This document shows positions 8,931 to 16,294 of a stretch of DNA of 64,000 bases, in pieces. The DNA comes from Bacillota bacterium. Lineage in GTDB: Bacteria; Bacillota; Clostridia; DSM-8532. The stretch lies in assembly GCA_023411795.1 (NCBI GenBank), contig JAEYOK010000016.1, forward strand, positions 1 to 64,000. Direction: 5' to 3'. The notes beneath the pieces were generated by a model. The model was not told the origin of the DNA. It searched no databases and worked only from the letters and a program-made list of their open reading frames with translations. How positions within the stretch are numbered: the first letter of the stretch is position 1; the number at the start of each line of letters is the position of its first letter. The translations under genes were made by a program, and so were the position numbers.

Positions 8931-10013
8931 TTACTGAACGTTCGTAAATATTTCTTTAAATTTATCTATCCATGCTTGTTTGCTCTTTGTAACGAGATCA
9001 AGATCATCATAAATAAGATTTATTTCGTTGGTAGGTTTTAATCCATCAGCTGGAGGAACATCCTTTCGTACGGAACGTCTATTTAGCTGTGATGAAATCA
9101 AGCTTTGAGCATCTTTACCGGTAACAAAATCAATGAAGCTCTTCGCATTATCCATATTCTTAGCACCTTTTATGATTACAACACCGTCAGGCTTGGAAAT
9201 TACGCCCTCTTCCATGTAAACCAGCTTTACAGGCGCTCCATCAGCTACATACTTGGCTCCGCCTTCCTCGAAAGTTAATCCTACAGTATATTCTCCATCA
9301 GCAACACCCTTATATACTGCAGATGAGCCTGAAAGAAGTTTACCATCAAGATTCTCACAAAGTTTTTCTACATAGTCCCAACCCTTCTCAGGATCACCAC
9401 CACCCATGGCATATAACATATTTATGAGATGTTCAAATGAAGAAGATGATTTAGATGGATCTGCATGTGCTATTTTCCCTTTAAGAGCGGGGTTAAGTAA
9501 ATCTTCATATCCTTCAACCTTAATATCACCAATTAAATTAGTATTTACCATTAATACACTTGGGATATTGGTAAACCGTGTCATGCGTCCATCAGTATTT
9601 TTACAGTCATCAAATATGTCAGCTTCATTAATTGAACGATACTCTTCAAATAATTCCAGCTTAGGTTGTAGTGTGGATTGGGAGCCTCCCCAGAGAATGT
9701 CTCCAAGAGGATTATCTTTCTCTGCTTCAATTCGCTTTAGAAGTTCTCCTGTTCCTGCTGCCACAACCTCAACAGTAATACCTGTCTGAGCTTCATATTC
9801 AGCTACAATTGGATCAATAAACTCTAAAGGATGGGGGCAATATACAACAAGTTGCTTTGAAGCTGGTTCTGTACTCTTTGATGGTTCCGGTGTAGCGCTT
9901 TCCGAATTCTCTGGAGGTGTTGATTTGTCAGGTGTTACTACACTTTGCTGTCCACATGCTGCCAATGAGAGGGTCAATACCAAGATTAGTAAAACAGAAA
10001 TTAGTTTTTTCAT
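8931..10013 (-). CDS. Extracellular solute-binding lipoprotein of the FbpA/AfuA-like importer
   Basis: Surface lipoprotein of 360 aa with a signal peptide and lipobox LAAC (Cys20), a Ser/Pro/Thr/Glu-rich linker (about 22-52), then a type II periplasmic-binding fold (LVVYCPHPLEFIDPIVAEYE, and GDILWGGSQSTL). First gene of the transport operon; AGGAGGC lies ahead of the ATG. No cluster of Tyr residues typical of ferric-binding FbpA could be recognised with confidence, and the linked two-component pair and HAD phosphatase fit an organic phosphate or sugar-phosphate ligand at least as well as iron. A short inverted repeat, ATTGG-N7-CCAAT (10070-10086), lies upstream and could be a regulator site. 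Confidence 0.88.
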   Translation of the reverse strand: MKKLISVLLILVLTLSLAACGQQSVVTPDKSTPPENSESATPEPSKSTEPASKQLVVYCPHPLEFIDPIVAEYEAQTGITVEVVAAGTGELLKRIEAEKDNPLGDILWGGSQSTLQPKLELFEEYRSINEADIFDDCKNTDGRMTRFTNIPSVLMVNTNLIGDIKVEGYEDLLNPALKGKIAHADPSKSSSSFEHLINMLYAMGGGDPEKGWDYVEKLCENLDGKLLSGSSAVYKGVADGEYTVGLTFEEGGAKYVADGAPVKLVYMEEGVISKPDGVVIIKGAKNMDNAKSFIDFVTGKDAQSLISSQLNRRSVRKDVPPADGLKPTNEINLIYDDLDLVTKSKQAWIDKFKEIFTNVQ

Positions 10014-10181
10014 GGTTTAGCCTCCTATAACATATTTATCCGTGTAGTAACATAATAGCATCTGAAATAATTGGGTAGAATCCAATAAAAAGTATAATTG
10101 TACGTAAAAATGAACAATAAAAATTTTGATAATCATACCTTCAATTTATATTGATTGTAAAATAGTAAAGAATAAAATTAT

Positions 10182-10886
10182 TTATAAAATTGCAAACAAG
10201 TTTTCAATAGTTTTTTCTTTAAGCTCCAGAGATACCTCCTGCTCAAGGATATCACTTAAGAAATGTGCATCTGAAGATCGGATGAAATTATATGAACGCA
10301 ATTGGGGATTATCCAAAAGAAGTTTCTCTAGAGAAGAATATTTTGAATACTCTAAAAACTTAAAACCATATTCGGAAGGAATTGATCCTAATGTGTTTAA
10401 TATACTGTATGACTCCCTATTTATATGAGCAGGTATAATAATCCCGTCCAATGCTCTTACAAGATTTATTGAAGTTTCTATATCCAGAGCACATGCCCCT
10501 GAAAGCAACCGATGTTCTCTTCCGATTTCATTATCATCGGCATCCATGATTATCTGGGCACCAAATATATCTTCCCGGTTATCAATAGGGGGTAGATTAT
10601 CATATACATGCTTTTCAAAAGAAAGTGCTTTTTCATATTCCGGAAAAAGGCAGACAAGATGTATTTCTTCTGATGTACATAGTTCCATACCCGGAACTAC
10701 TAAAAGCCCATTGCGCTCGCCTGCCTCCATTATTGCTTTAACGTTTCTGACTGAATTGTGATCTGTTATCGCAATTATATCAAGCCCCTTTATTAAAGCC
10801 ATATTTACAATATTATTTGGGGTCATGTCATCCTCTGCACAGGGAGACAGGCAGGAATGAATATGCAGATCAACCCAGTACTTCAT
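10182..10886 (-). CDS. PHP-domain phosphoesterase of the hydrogenase-sensor operon
   Basis: Cytosolic protein of 234 aa with the PHP metal-binding fold: the N-terminal motif DLHIHSCLSPCAEDDM, then ITDHNSVRN, a central GMELCTSEEIHLVCLFP and the C-terminal SSDAHFLSDI provide the His/Asp/Glu metal ligands. It overlaps the DRTGG gene before it by four bases, so it is translationally coupled and the last gene of the operon. Family members hydrolyse phosphoesters, including nucleic acid 3' ends and small molecules; the substrate here is unknown. Confidence 0.85.
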   Translation of the reverse strand: MKYWVDLHIHSCLSPCAEDDMTPNNIVNMALIKGLDIIAITDHNSVRNVKAIMEAGERNGLLVVPGMELCTSEEIHLVCLFPEYEKALSFEKHVYDNLPPIDNREDIFGAQIIMDADDNEIGREHRLLSGACALDIETSINLVRALDGIIIPAHINRESYSILNTLGSIPSEYGFKFLEYSKYSSLEKLLLDNPQLRSYNFIRSSDAHFLSDILEQEVSLELKEKTIENLFAIL

Positions 10887-11224
10887 TTCTTATCCTTTAT
10901 AGCGCTTAATATCTCATAACATGCTAAGGCAGAGCTCTTTGGGCAGGAAAGCAGCGACACTCCCTTTTCACTTGCCCTTTCAACAGTCTGACTCTCAATT
11001 TCTATATTCTCCGGTATGATAACACAGGCACAATCTGTCAATGACGCAACTGCAATAACATTCAAGTTTGTATGAACAGTAATCCAGGCATCACCCTTAT
11101 TAACCTTCGCCATAGCATGGCTTAATAAATCACATGTATAGACACCGGTAACCGCTTCATTTAAAGAATCTGCTTCATTTATAATCTTATATCCAAGATT
11201 TTGGGTCATCTCTTTAACAGTCAT
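10883..11224 (-). CDS. DRTGG-domain protein (second copy)
   Basis: Small cytosolic protein of 113 aa resembling stand-alone DRTGG domains (the regulatory domain also seen in phosphotransacetylase and CBS pyrophosphatases). It shows the alternating beta/alpha pattern, with AWITVHTNLNVIAVASLTDC and a final CYEILSAI helix. It lies 14 bases after the hydrogenase-like gene and overlaps the PHP gene. It pairs with a second DRTGG protein at 12974-13321 in the same operon. The domain probably binds a nucleotide or acts as a protein interface; function here is not known. Confidence 0.75.
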   Translation of the reverse strand: MTVKEMTQNLGYKIINEADSLNEAVTGVYTCDLLSHAMAKVNKGDAWITVHTNLNVIAVASLTDCACVIIPENIEIESQTVERASEKGVSLLSCPKSSALACYEILSAIKDKK

Positions 11225-11238
11225 AAAAAAGCGTACTC

Positions 11239-12525
11239 CTATTCTATCTGATGAAGCTGATTGGCAATGCTGTTAACCTTTTCTTTGAGTTTAAAGATAC
11301 AATCGGTTTCCTTTGCATCTCCTCGTACTATATCCTCAGCCAAGGCTCTGCAACTGGGCGCTCCGCAAGCTCCACAGTCTAATCCATAGAACCCGTCGGT
11401 TATTGTATCTATCTTCTGCATTTTTTCCAGGGCTTTCATCATATCATCATCAAGCTTCATTATGGGCCTGTACTCCACTGTAGACTTCCAGACAAACTCA
11501 TCTACATTTTCGGATCTTGCCACCCTGTGAGCCTGATCTTTCTCTATTTTTTCAATTTCACTTTTTAGATTATCCTTCGCAATAAAGGGATTCTCAATAG
11601 TCAGAGGACCACCCAGACACCCTTCGGGACAAGCAAGGGCTTCAATAAAATCAATATCATCCAAGCCCCCTTGAACAGCTTGCTCTAATATGTCATTTAC
11701 ATTATGTATACCATGAACCGCAATGCGGCGGCCTTTCTTAATAGCCTGACTCTCTCCACCTGTCACAGCCCATGAAACGCCAATGGCGCTTGATAATGAA
11801 AACGGTTCCTTGTTTATTTCACCTTGCTTTTTCATTAAATCAAGCAAAGGAAGATAAATATCCTTAATGGATAATACACCGTCTACATTAGACTTTTTAT
11901 TTTCATATGGTGCTTTAACACTGGTCACCTTAGCAGCACAGGGCGATATAAAGAAGACTCCCATTTTATCAAACGGTATTCCGTATTTTTCATTTACTTC
12001 CTGTTTGGAAAGTGTAGCTGCCACTTCCATTGGGGATTCAATCTTTATAAGATTATCGATAAGATTTGGAAAGCGTATTTGAATAAATCTTACAACAGCG
12101 GGACACGCAGAAGATATAACGGGCTTTTTAATATCATTATTCTTCATGTAATGCTCGGATGCATTAGTTACTATTTCTGCGGCTCTTGCAACCTCAAATA
12201 CATAATCAAAGCCGAACTGCTTTAAAGCCAAAACTATTCGCTCTCTTGAATAGCTGGGACCAAACTGACCATATAGACTTGGCGCAGGGAGTGCAATCTT
12301 ATAGCTATAATCCTTGATTATACTCAGTGAATCAGTAACCGCTTTTTTTGCATGATAAGGACAAACACGAATACAAACTCCGCAGTCAATGCACCTTTCT
12401 TTAATGATTACAGCTTTACCGCTGCGCACGCGAATTGCCTCAGTGGGACAATGTTTTATACAATTAGTGCAACCCTTACATTTTGAAGTATTAAGGGTGA
12501 CAGAATGGAAATATTCCTGCTCCAT
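11239..12525 (-). CDS. Putative sensory [FeFe] hydrogenase (HydS-like) with ferredoxin and C-terminal Fe-S domains
   Basis: Cytosolic Fe-S protein of 428 aa. Order: two [4Fe-4S] ferredoxin motifs (about 16-55: CKGCTNCIKHCP and CIDCGVCIRVCP), an H-cluster domain, and a C-terminal four-Cys domain (about 378-405: DCGACGAPSCRALAEDI, later Cys in ETDCIF; PF04060 type). The H-cluster signatures are modified: L1 reads SSACPAVVR instead of TSCCPxW, L2 SPCAAK, L3 ACPEGCLGG. All four cluster-binding Cys are therefore kept, but the proton-relay Cys is Ala, as described for sensory hydrogenases of Thermotoga and Thermoanaerobacter. Neighbouring regulators support a signalling rather than bulk catalytic role. 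Activity itself is inferred. Confidence 0.85.
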   Translation of the reverse strand: MEQEYFHSVTLNTSKCKGCTNCIKHCPTEAIRVRSGKAVIIKERCIDCGVCIRVCPYHAKKAVTDSLSIIKDYSYKIALPAPSLYGQFGPSYSRERIVLALKQFGFDYVFEVARAAEIVTNASEHYMKNNDIKKPVISSACPAVVRFIQIRFPNLIDNLIKIESPMEVAATLSKQEVNEKYGIPFDKMGVFFISPCAAKVTSVKAPYENKKSNVDGVLSIKDIYLPLLDLMKKQGEINKEPFSLSSAIGVSWAVTGGESQAIKKGRRIAVHGIHNVNDILEQAVQGGLDDIDFIEALACPEGCLGGPLTIENPFIAKDNLKSEIEKIEKDQAHRVARSENVDEFVWKSTVEYRPIMKLDDDMMKALEKMQKIDTITDGFYGLDCGACGAPSCRALAEDIVRGDAKETDCIFKLKEKVNSIANQLHQIE

Positions 12526-12544
12526 CTTCCTTTCCCTTCATAAA

Positions 12545-12970
12545 TCAGTTATTAAAAAAGACAGTGATATTTACAGTAGTGCCCTTATTAATTTCAGTCT
12601 GAATCTCTAAAATATCCGAGTGCTTTTTTATATTAGAAAGACCCATCCCCGCTCCAAACCCCATTTCTCTTATACTATCCGGAGCTGTTGAATAACCCTC
12701 TTGCATTGCCAGGTTAAGGTCAGGGATACCAGGTCCTTCATCAGAAATACATATGTATATTTTATTCTTGTCAATCTCAACATGAGCCTGACCACCGTTG
12801 CCATGAATCACAGCGTTTATCTCTGCTTCATACATAGCAATTGATGTCCGTTTAACCGCCTCCGGTAAAACCCCAAGCTGTGAAAGAATCTTTCGTACAC
12901 TGCTAGATGCCTCTCCTGCCACAGTAAAATCATTGGCAGGTATATTGTAATCTCTTACAACAATGCTCAT
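12545..12970 (-). CDS. RsbW/SpoIIAB-like ATP-binding protein (anti-sigma factor-type kinase)
   Basis: Cytosolic 141-aa GHKL ATPase. It shows the N box YEAEINAVIHGN, G1 box SDEGPGI and G2 box GFGAGMGLSNIKKHSD of the serine kinase/anti-sigma subfamily, without any sensor or dimerisation domain. It ends 20 bases before the hydrogenase-like gene and starts three bases after the first DRTGG gene. In this family the partner is often an STAS anti-anti-sigma protein, but none lies in the operon, so its target is unknown. It may relay the Fe-S/hydrogenase state to transcription or another protein. Confidence 0.82.
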   Translation of the reverse strand: MSIVVRDYNIPANDFTVAGEASSSVRKILSQLGVLPEAVKRTSIAMYEAEINAVIHGNGGQAHVEIDKNKIYICISDEGPGIPDLNLAMQEGYSTAPDSIREMGFGAGMGLSNIKKHSDILEIQTEINKGTTVNITVFFNN

Positions 12971-12973
12971 AAG

Positions 12974-13321
12974 CTATTCTCCGCGACCATGAATTCCGCT
13001 TTTATACAGCTTGCCACTAGCTACAAAAAGAGGATGTTCAGTGGCTAAAAGGGCGATCCCTTTTTCCTCTGCCATTTCAATCATGGATAACAACGGTTTT
13101 TTTCCACGAACGAAAGCAACTGCTTTTATGTCCATCATTTCAGCGGTTCTTATGACCTGTGGATTAACAAGTCCCGTCAAAAGAAGAGCATTTGACTTGG
13201 AAAAGGCCATAACATCACTCATTAAATCAGCGCTGCAGGCAGATAGTATATCAATTTCCGGGTTATGATTTTTTGTACATATCTCTGCGCTGATAAGTTC
13301 TGCAATCTCCGGTATTTTCAT
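12974..13321 (-). CDS. DRTGG-domain protein (first copy)
   Basis: Small cytosolic protein of 115 aa with the DRTGG-like fold: an N-terminal helix (MKIPEIAELISAEI), a beta strand ending DILSACSADLMSDVMAF, ALLLTGLVNPQVIRTAEMMD, and a C-terminal strand-helix GIALLATEHPLFVASGKLY. Similar in length and layout to the second copy at 10883-11224. It is followed three bases later by the RsbW-like gene. Function in this conserved clostridial hydrogenase neighbourhood is unknown; ligand binding or protein docking are possible. Confidence 0.75.
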   Translation of the reverse strand: MKIPEIAELISAEICTKNHNPEIDILSACSADLMSDVMAFSKSNALLLTGLVNPQVIRTAEMMDIKAVAFVRGKKPLLSMIEMAEEKGIALLATEHPLFVASGKLYKSGIHGRGE

Positions 13322-13349
13322 AATTCACCTCATTTGGCATAAATATAAT

Positions 13350-13547
13350 CTATTTTAAATATTCATTTAATTCGTCTATGAGTTTATCCGCGTCAATCCC
13401 GTGAACAGCACACGCATCCTCAATGCTTTCTCCCGATGATGACGGACATCCCAGGCAATGCATTCCGTGTTTAATAAAAATCGGTGCTGTGCCCCTATCC
13501 ATCATTAGAACATCCATTATAATGTTATCCTTTGTTATCTTCCCCAT
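13350..13547 (-). CDS. DUF1858-type small redox protein, first gene of the operon
   Basis: A 65-aa protein of the DUF1858 (hybrid-cluster-associated disulfide redox) family: TKDNIIMDVLMMDRGTAPIF, then HGMHCLGCPSSSGESIEDAC and a final helix. The CxxC pair (HCLGC) plus a third Cys could form a disulfide or bind metal. GGAGG six bases ahead of the ATG at 13547 decides the start over an upstream in-frame codon at 13568. It is 28 bases from the first DRTGG gene. A redox-input role for the operon is plausible but unproven. Confidence 0.8.
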   Translation of the reverse strand: MGKITKDNIIMDVLMMDRGTAPIFIKHGMHCLGCPSSSGESIEDACAVHGIDADKLIDELNEYLK

Positions 13548-13602
13548 AAAAAACCTCCGTGCCAGCATAAATATTAATCAATATCGTAGATGTATGCTTT
13601 TT

Positions 13603-13746
13603 GGGCTACAGCCCCCCGCTTCTATTTAGTTAGGTCTTGATAATTTAATTATAACAAATAGTAAAAAATGCGCAACATTTTACATCCTTTGTGTCGGTCT
13701 ATATTGACTAATCTAGTTTATTTATGTTACTTTTAATAGGTAACAT
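13603..13746. promoter_or_regulatory. Divergent regulatory region between the hydrogenase-sensor operon and the OadG-tail-like gene
   Basis: The gap 13548-13843 holds two symmetric sites. GGGCT-AC-AGCCC (13603-13614) lies in the leader of the minus-strand operon. ATGTTAC-N9-GTAACAT (13724-13746) lies between the two gene sets, upstream of the minus-strand promoter at 13648-13675. Either could be an operator. Redox repressor Rex uses a different consensus, so I do not assign a regulator. Confidence 0.4.
13648..13675 (-). promoter_or_regulatory. Probable promoter of the hydrogenase-sensor operon
   Basis: Minus strand TTGCGC (13670-13675), a 16-base spacer and TATAAT (13648-13653) lie about 100 bases ahead of the DUF1858 start, leaving a leader that contains the 12-bp palindrome at 13603-13614. 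Confidence 0.55.
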
Positions 13747-13843
13747 GTGGCTTGGTATCAGCCAGGTTATGGAATAAAATCAGGAATAAAAAATATTTCT
13801 GAGCAAAAACTCTTGATTGTAATAAAATAAGCGGAGGTTAGAT

Positions 13844-14107
13844 ATGTCGCTGTTTAATAAACTTTTTGGCTCGGACAAAACAAAAAATGAACCTACTCCA
13901 AATGTTTCAAGAAGTGAAAGTGCTGTTTCGTTTCAAAATAATGTAGACGAGGGAGAGATCGTTGCGGCTATTATGGCTGCATTAATGAATATATTTTCTG
14001 TTGAATCTGATGGCGGTCTTCACATAAAATCAATACGCCGTATAGGAAGAAGCTCTCCAGTTTGGAATGTGGCAGGCCGTGATGAATATATAGCAACTAA
14101 GTTATAA
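13844..14107 (+). CDS. Small protein resembling the C-terminal tail of OadG-type decarboxylase subunits
   Basis: An 87-aa protein with a polar N-terminus, then EIVAAIMAALMNIF and the ending IRRIGRSSPVWNVAGRDEYI. That tail closely resembles the C-terminal part of sodium-pump decarboxylase gamma subunits (OadG family). The usual N-terminal transmembrane helix is absent, and no decarboxylase subunits lie nearby. GCGGAGG precedes the ATG. It may be a soluble accessory protein or an OadG-derived orphan. Assignment by motif memory only. Confidence 0.6.
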   Translation: MSLFNKLFGSDKTKNEPTPNVSRSESAVSFQNNVDEGEIVAAIMAALMNIFSVESDGGLHIKSIRRIGRSSPVWNVAGRDEYIATKL

Positions 14108-14128
14108 CACACAATGTAAGTTAAAATG

Positions 14129-14157
14129 AAGCTGCTTTCTTTTATAGGAGGCAGCTT
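14129..14157 (+). terminator. Short terminator-like hairpin between the small protein and apgM-type gene
   Basis: AAGCTGC (14129-14135) pairs with GCAGCTT (14151-14157) around a 15-base loop and is followed by TTTTC. Stem is only 7 bp, so termination is probably partial; it ends nine bases before the downstream RBS. Confidence 0.35.
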
Positions 14158-14176
14158 TTCTATAATGGAGGTTCTT

Positions 14177-15391
14177 ATGAAATATATTCTAATATTGGGT
14201 GACGGTATGGCCGATTGGCAAATTGATGATTTGGGTGGAAAAACACCTTTAGAGGCAGCATATAAGCCAAATATGGATAAGTTAATCAAATCAGGAATAT
14301 CAGGGATGGTTCATACTATTCCTAAAGGAATGCCGGCGGGTAGTGATGTTGCTAATCTATCAGTTTTTGGATTGGATCCAAAAATCTATTATACCGGCCG
14401 TTCTCCCCTTGAGGCCATTAGCATGGGTCTAAAACTTAACTCTGATGATACTGCTCTACGATGTAATTTAGTTACTCTTAGCAATGAAGAGACATATGAA
14501 AATCGCTCCATGGTTGACTATAGTGCAGGAGAAATTACAACCGAAGAATCAACCATACTGATGAATGCAGTGGCCGAGGGTCTTAACAGTGAAGGTATAT
14601 CCTTTTATCCCGGGGTCAGCTATCGCCACTGTCTTCTTTGGAAAAACGGGCCTATGGATATAAAACTTGTTCCCCCGCATGATATTTCAGGAAAAAAAAT
14701 CACTGAATATTTACCTCAAGGTCCCGGATGTGAAATAGTACTGGAATTGATGAAGAAAAGCACAAAGATTTTAAAAAACCATCCAGTAAATAAAAGCCGA
14801 GTTGAAAAAGGATTAAACCCCGCAACCTCCATATGGCTTTGGGGACAAGGGAAGAAGCCAGAGGTACCATTGTTCATCGAAAAATATGGCCTATGTGGTT
14901 CTGTTGTTTCTGCTGTTGATCTGATAAAGGGCATCGGTCTTGCATCGGGAATGAACTCAGTCAATGTACAAGGAGCTACAGGTAATATAAAAACTAATTT
15001 TAAAGGTAAGGCGCAAGCAGCTCTTAAAGAGCTGAGTGAAGGCAGAGATCTTGTGTATATTCATATTGAAGCTCCCGATGAATGCGGACATCAAGGACAG
15101 CTTAAGGAAAAAATACATGCTATTGAACTAATTGATAAGGATGTCTTAGGTACTATCCTAAAAGGGCTTGAAGAAAGCGATGAAGGTTATCGTTTGATGG
15201 TTCTTCCCGATCATCCTACACCCATAGCTATCAAAACTCATAGTAATGATCCGGTTCCTTTCTTCATTTACGACAGTCGCAGACCGGATTTGGTTAACTC
15301 CGAAGCAGTTTACACAGAGGTTTTTGCTAAGTCAACCGGTATTGTAATTAAAGAGGGACATACCTTAATGGATATTTTTCTGGAGGCTTAA
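14177..15391 (+). CDS. apgM: ApgM-type cofactor-independent phosphoglycerate mutase or proposed homoserine kinase
   Basis: A 404-aa alkaline-phosphatase-superfamily enzyme. The N-terminus MKYILILGDGMADW carries the metal-binding Asp; GMPAGSDVANLS holds the candidate phospho-acceptor Ser (about residue 56); the C-terminal DHPTPIAIKTHSNDPVPFF holds metal-binding Asp/His residues. ATGGAGG eight bases ahead of the ATG at 14177 supports this start over an upstream in-frame ATG. Proteins of this length in clostridia are annotated either as archaeal-type 2,3-bisphosphoglycerate-independent mutase or as a proposed homoserine kinase; no threonine genes are adjacent, so the choice is open. Confidence 0.82.
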   Translation: MKYILILGDGMADWQIDDLGGKTPLEAAYKPNMDKLIKSGISGMVHTIPKGMPAGSDVANLSVFGLDPKIYYTGRSPLEAISMGLKLNSDDTALRCNLVTLSNEETYENRSMVDYSAGEITTEESTILMNAVAEGLNSEGISFYPGVSYRHCLLWKNGPMDIKLVPPHDISGKKITEYLPQGPGCEIVLELMKKSTKILKNHPVNKSRVEKGLNPATSIWLWGQGKKPEVPLFIEKYGLCGSVVSAVDLIKGIGLASGMNSVNVQGATGNIKTNFKGKAQAALKELSEGRDLVYIHIEAPDECGHQGQLKEKIHAIELIDKDVLGTILKGLEESDEGYRLMVLPDHPTPIAIKTHSNDPVPFFIYDSRRPDLVNSEAVYTEVFAKSTGIVIKEGHTLMDIFLEA

Positions 15392-15405
15392 AATAGCCTC
15401 CAGAA
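15378..15405. terminator. Terminator-like hairpin over the apgM stop codon
   Basis: TTCTGGAGGC (15378-15387) pairs perfectly with GCCTCCAGAA (15396-15405) around an 8-base A/T loop that includes the stop codon. No U-run follows on either strand, so efficiency is uncertain. It lies between convergent genes and could serve both. Confidence 0.5.
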
Positions 15406-15416
15406 TTAAGAACACA

Positions 15417-15809
15417 CTAAACTGTTTTTCTATTAGTAGACAGCACCCTGTTCAATACTGCAAAAACATCCTCCTTCTGTATCGGTTTACTAAGTATACG
15501 CAAAGGGTCTGCAGCCAGTAATTCGTATCTTTTAAGAGTAGACGTTACAAAAACGATATTGCATTGCCTATCATAACTCCGGATTTGTAGGGCCGTATCT
15601 AGTCCAGTTAGCTTTTTCATATGATAGTCTAAGAAGAAAATATCAAAAAAGACTTTATTCTCTTCATATTTCTCCAAAAGTTCTTCCCCACTGTCAAATT
15701 GAAAAATATTAAATTTGAGTTTGTTTTCTGCTTCGTACTCATGAAGGAGCATTTCCAGTATTAGGCGCAGCTCAGGAATGTCATCACATATAGCAATTTT
15801 CAGCAACAC
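15417..15809 (-). CDS. Stand-alone response-regulator receiver (LytTR/AgrA-type receiver without output domain)
   Basis: Cytosolic receiver of about 130 aa: acidic pocket ICDD near residue 9, phospho-acceptor Asp61 in FFLDYHM, conserved Thr/Ser in VFVTST and Lys in ILSKPI. The sequence style (KIAICDDIPELR, FDSGEELLEKY) matches the receiver of LytTR-family regulators, but the protein ends where the DNA-binding domain would begin. AAAGGAG lies inside the longer reading frame, so GTG at 15809 (or TTG at 15806) is a better start than ATG at 15827. No kinase is adjacent. It is divergent from an XRE regulator. Confidence 0.8.
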   Translation of the reverse strand: MLLKIAICDDIPELRLILEMLLHEYEAENKLKFNIFQFDSGEELLEKYEENKVFFDIFFLDYHMKKLTGLDTALQIRSYDRQCNIVFVTSTLKRYELLAADPLRILSKPIQKEDVFAVLNRVLSTNRKTV

Positions 15810-15936
15810 AGTCACTCCTTTTTTCATAGTTTAATCTTTTTTGGGTATACTCATTGAATCTATTATAGTATTCAAAGCGTTAATTTTCAAGTAGTTTAAT
15901 ATACTTTAGGATTACTATAAGGGAGGCTGACAGACA

Positions 15937-16269
15937 ATGGGGCTTGATATAAAGCTATTAGGTATGACTATTAAAAATGCGCGTTTAGAAAAAAAACTGA
16001 CACAGGAGCAACTGGCAGAACTTGTAGGTATAACGTCTATTCATCTTAAACAGCTTGAGTCAGGACGAAGGAAACCCTCAATTGATGTCCTTTATAACCT
16101 TACCCTCACTCTCAACTTTTCAATAGATTCCATATTCTTCCCAAAGAGAGCGGACGGAATAGATTTGCATGACAAAATAGAGCGAAGCCTCAGCAATTGC
16201 ACCTTGCATGAATTACGGGTTATCTATACAACCATTTCAGCAATGACTGAAAAAAATAATGACCAGTAA
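15937..16269 (+). CDS. XRE-family helix-turn-helix regulator
   Basis: A 110-aa DNA-binding protein. The HTH_3 fold spans about residues 8-64: LGMTIKNARLEKKLTQEQLA, ELVGITSIHLKQLESGRRKP and SIDVLYNLTLTLN. The C-terminal 45 residues are predicted mainly helical and could be a dimerisation or ligand domain. GGGAGG lies 11 bases ahead of the ATG. It is divergent from the lone receiver gene and convergent with the MATE exporter gene. Target unknown. Confidence 0.88.
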   Translation: MGLDIKLLGMTIKNARLEKKLTQEQLAELVGITSIHLKQLESGRRKPSIDVLYNLTLTLNFSIDSIFFPKRADGIDLHDKIERSLSNCTLHELRVIYTTISAMTEKNNDQ

Positions 16270-16294
16270 CCCAATCAGAATTCGCCTGATTGGG
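16270..16294. terminator. Hairpin between convergent XRE and MATE genes
   Basis: CCCAATCAG (16270-16278) pairs with CTGATTGGG (16286-16294), loop AATTCGC. It overlaps the MATE stop codon and starts right after the XRE stop. No long U-run on either side; probably a weak bidirectional terminator. Confidence 0.5.

Noticed and set aside
6074..10013. Naming the importer as a ferric iron transporter
   Set aside because: The family label alone does not prove iron; context fits an organic phosphate at least as well, so no Fbp gene symbols were given.
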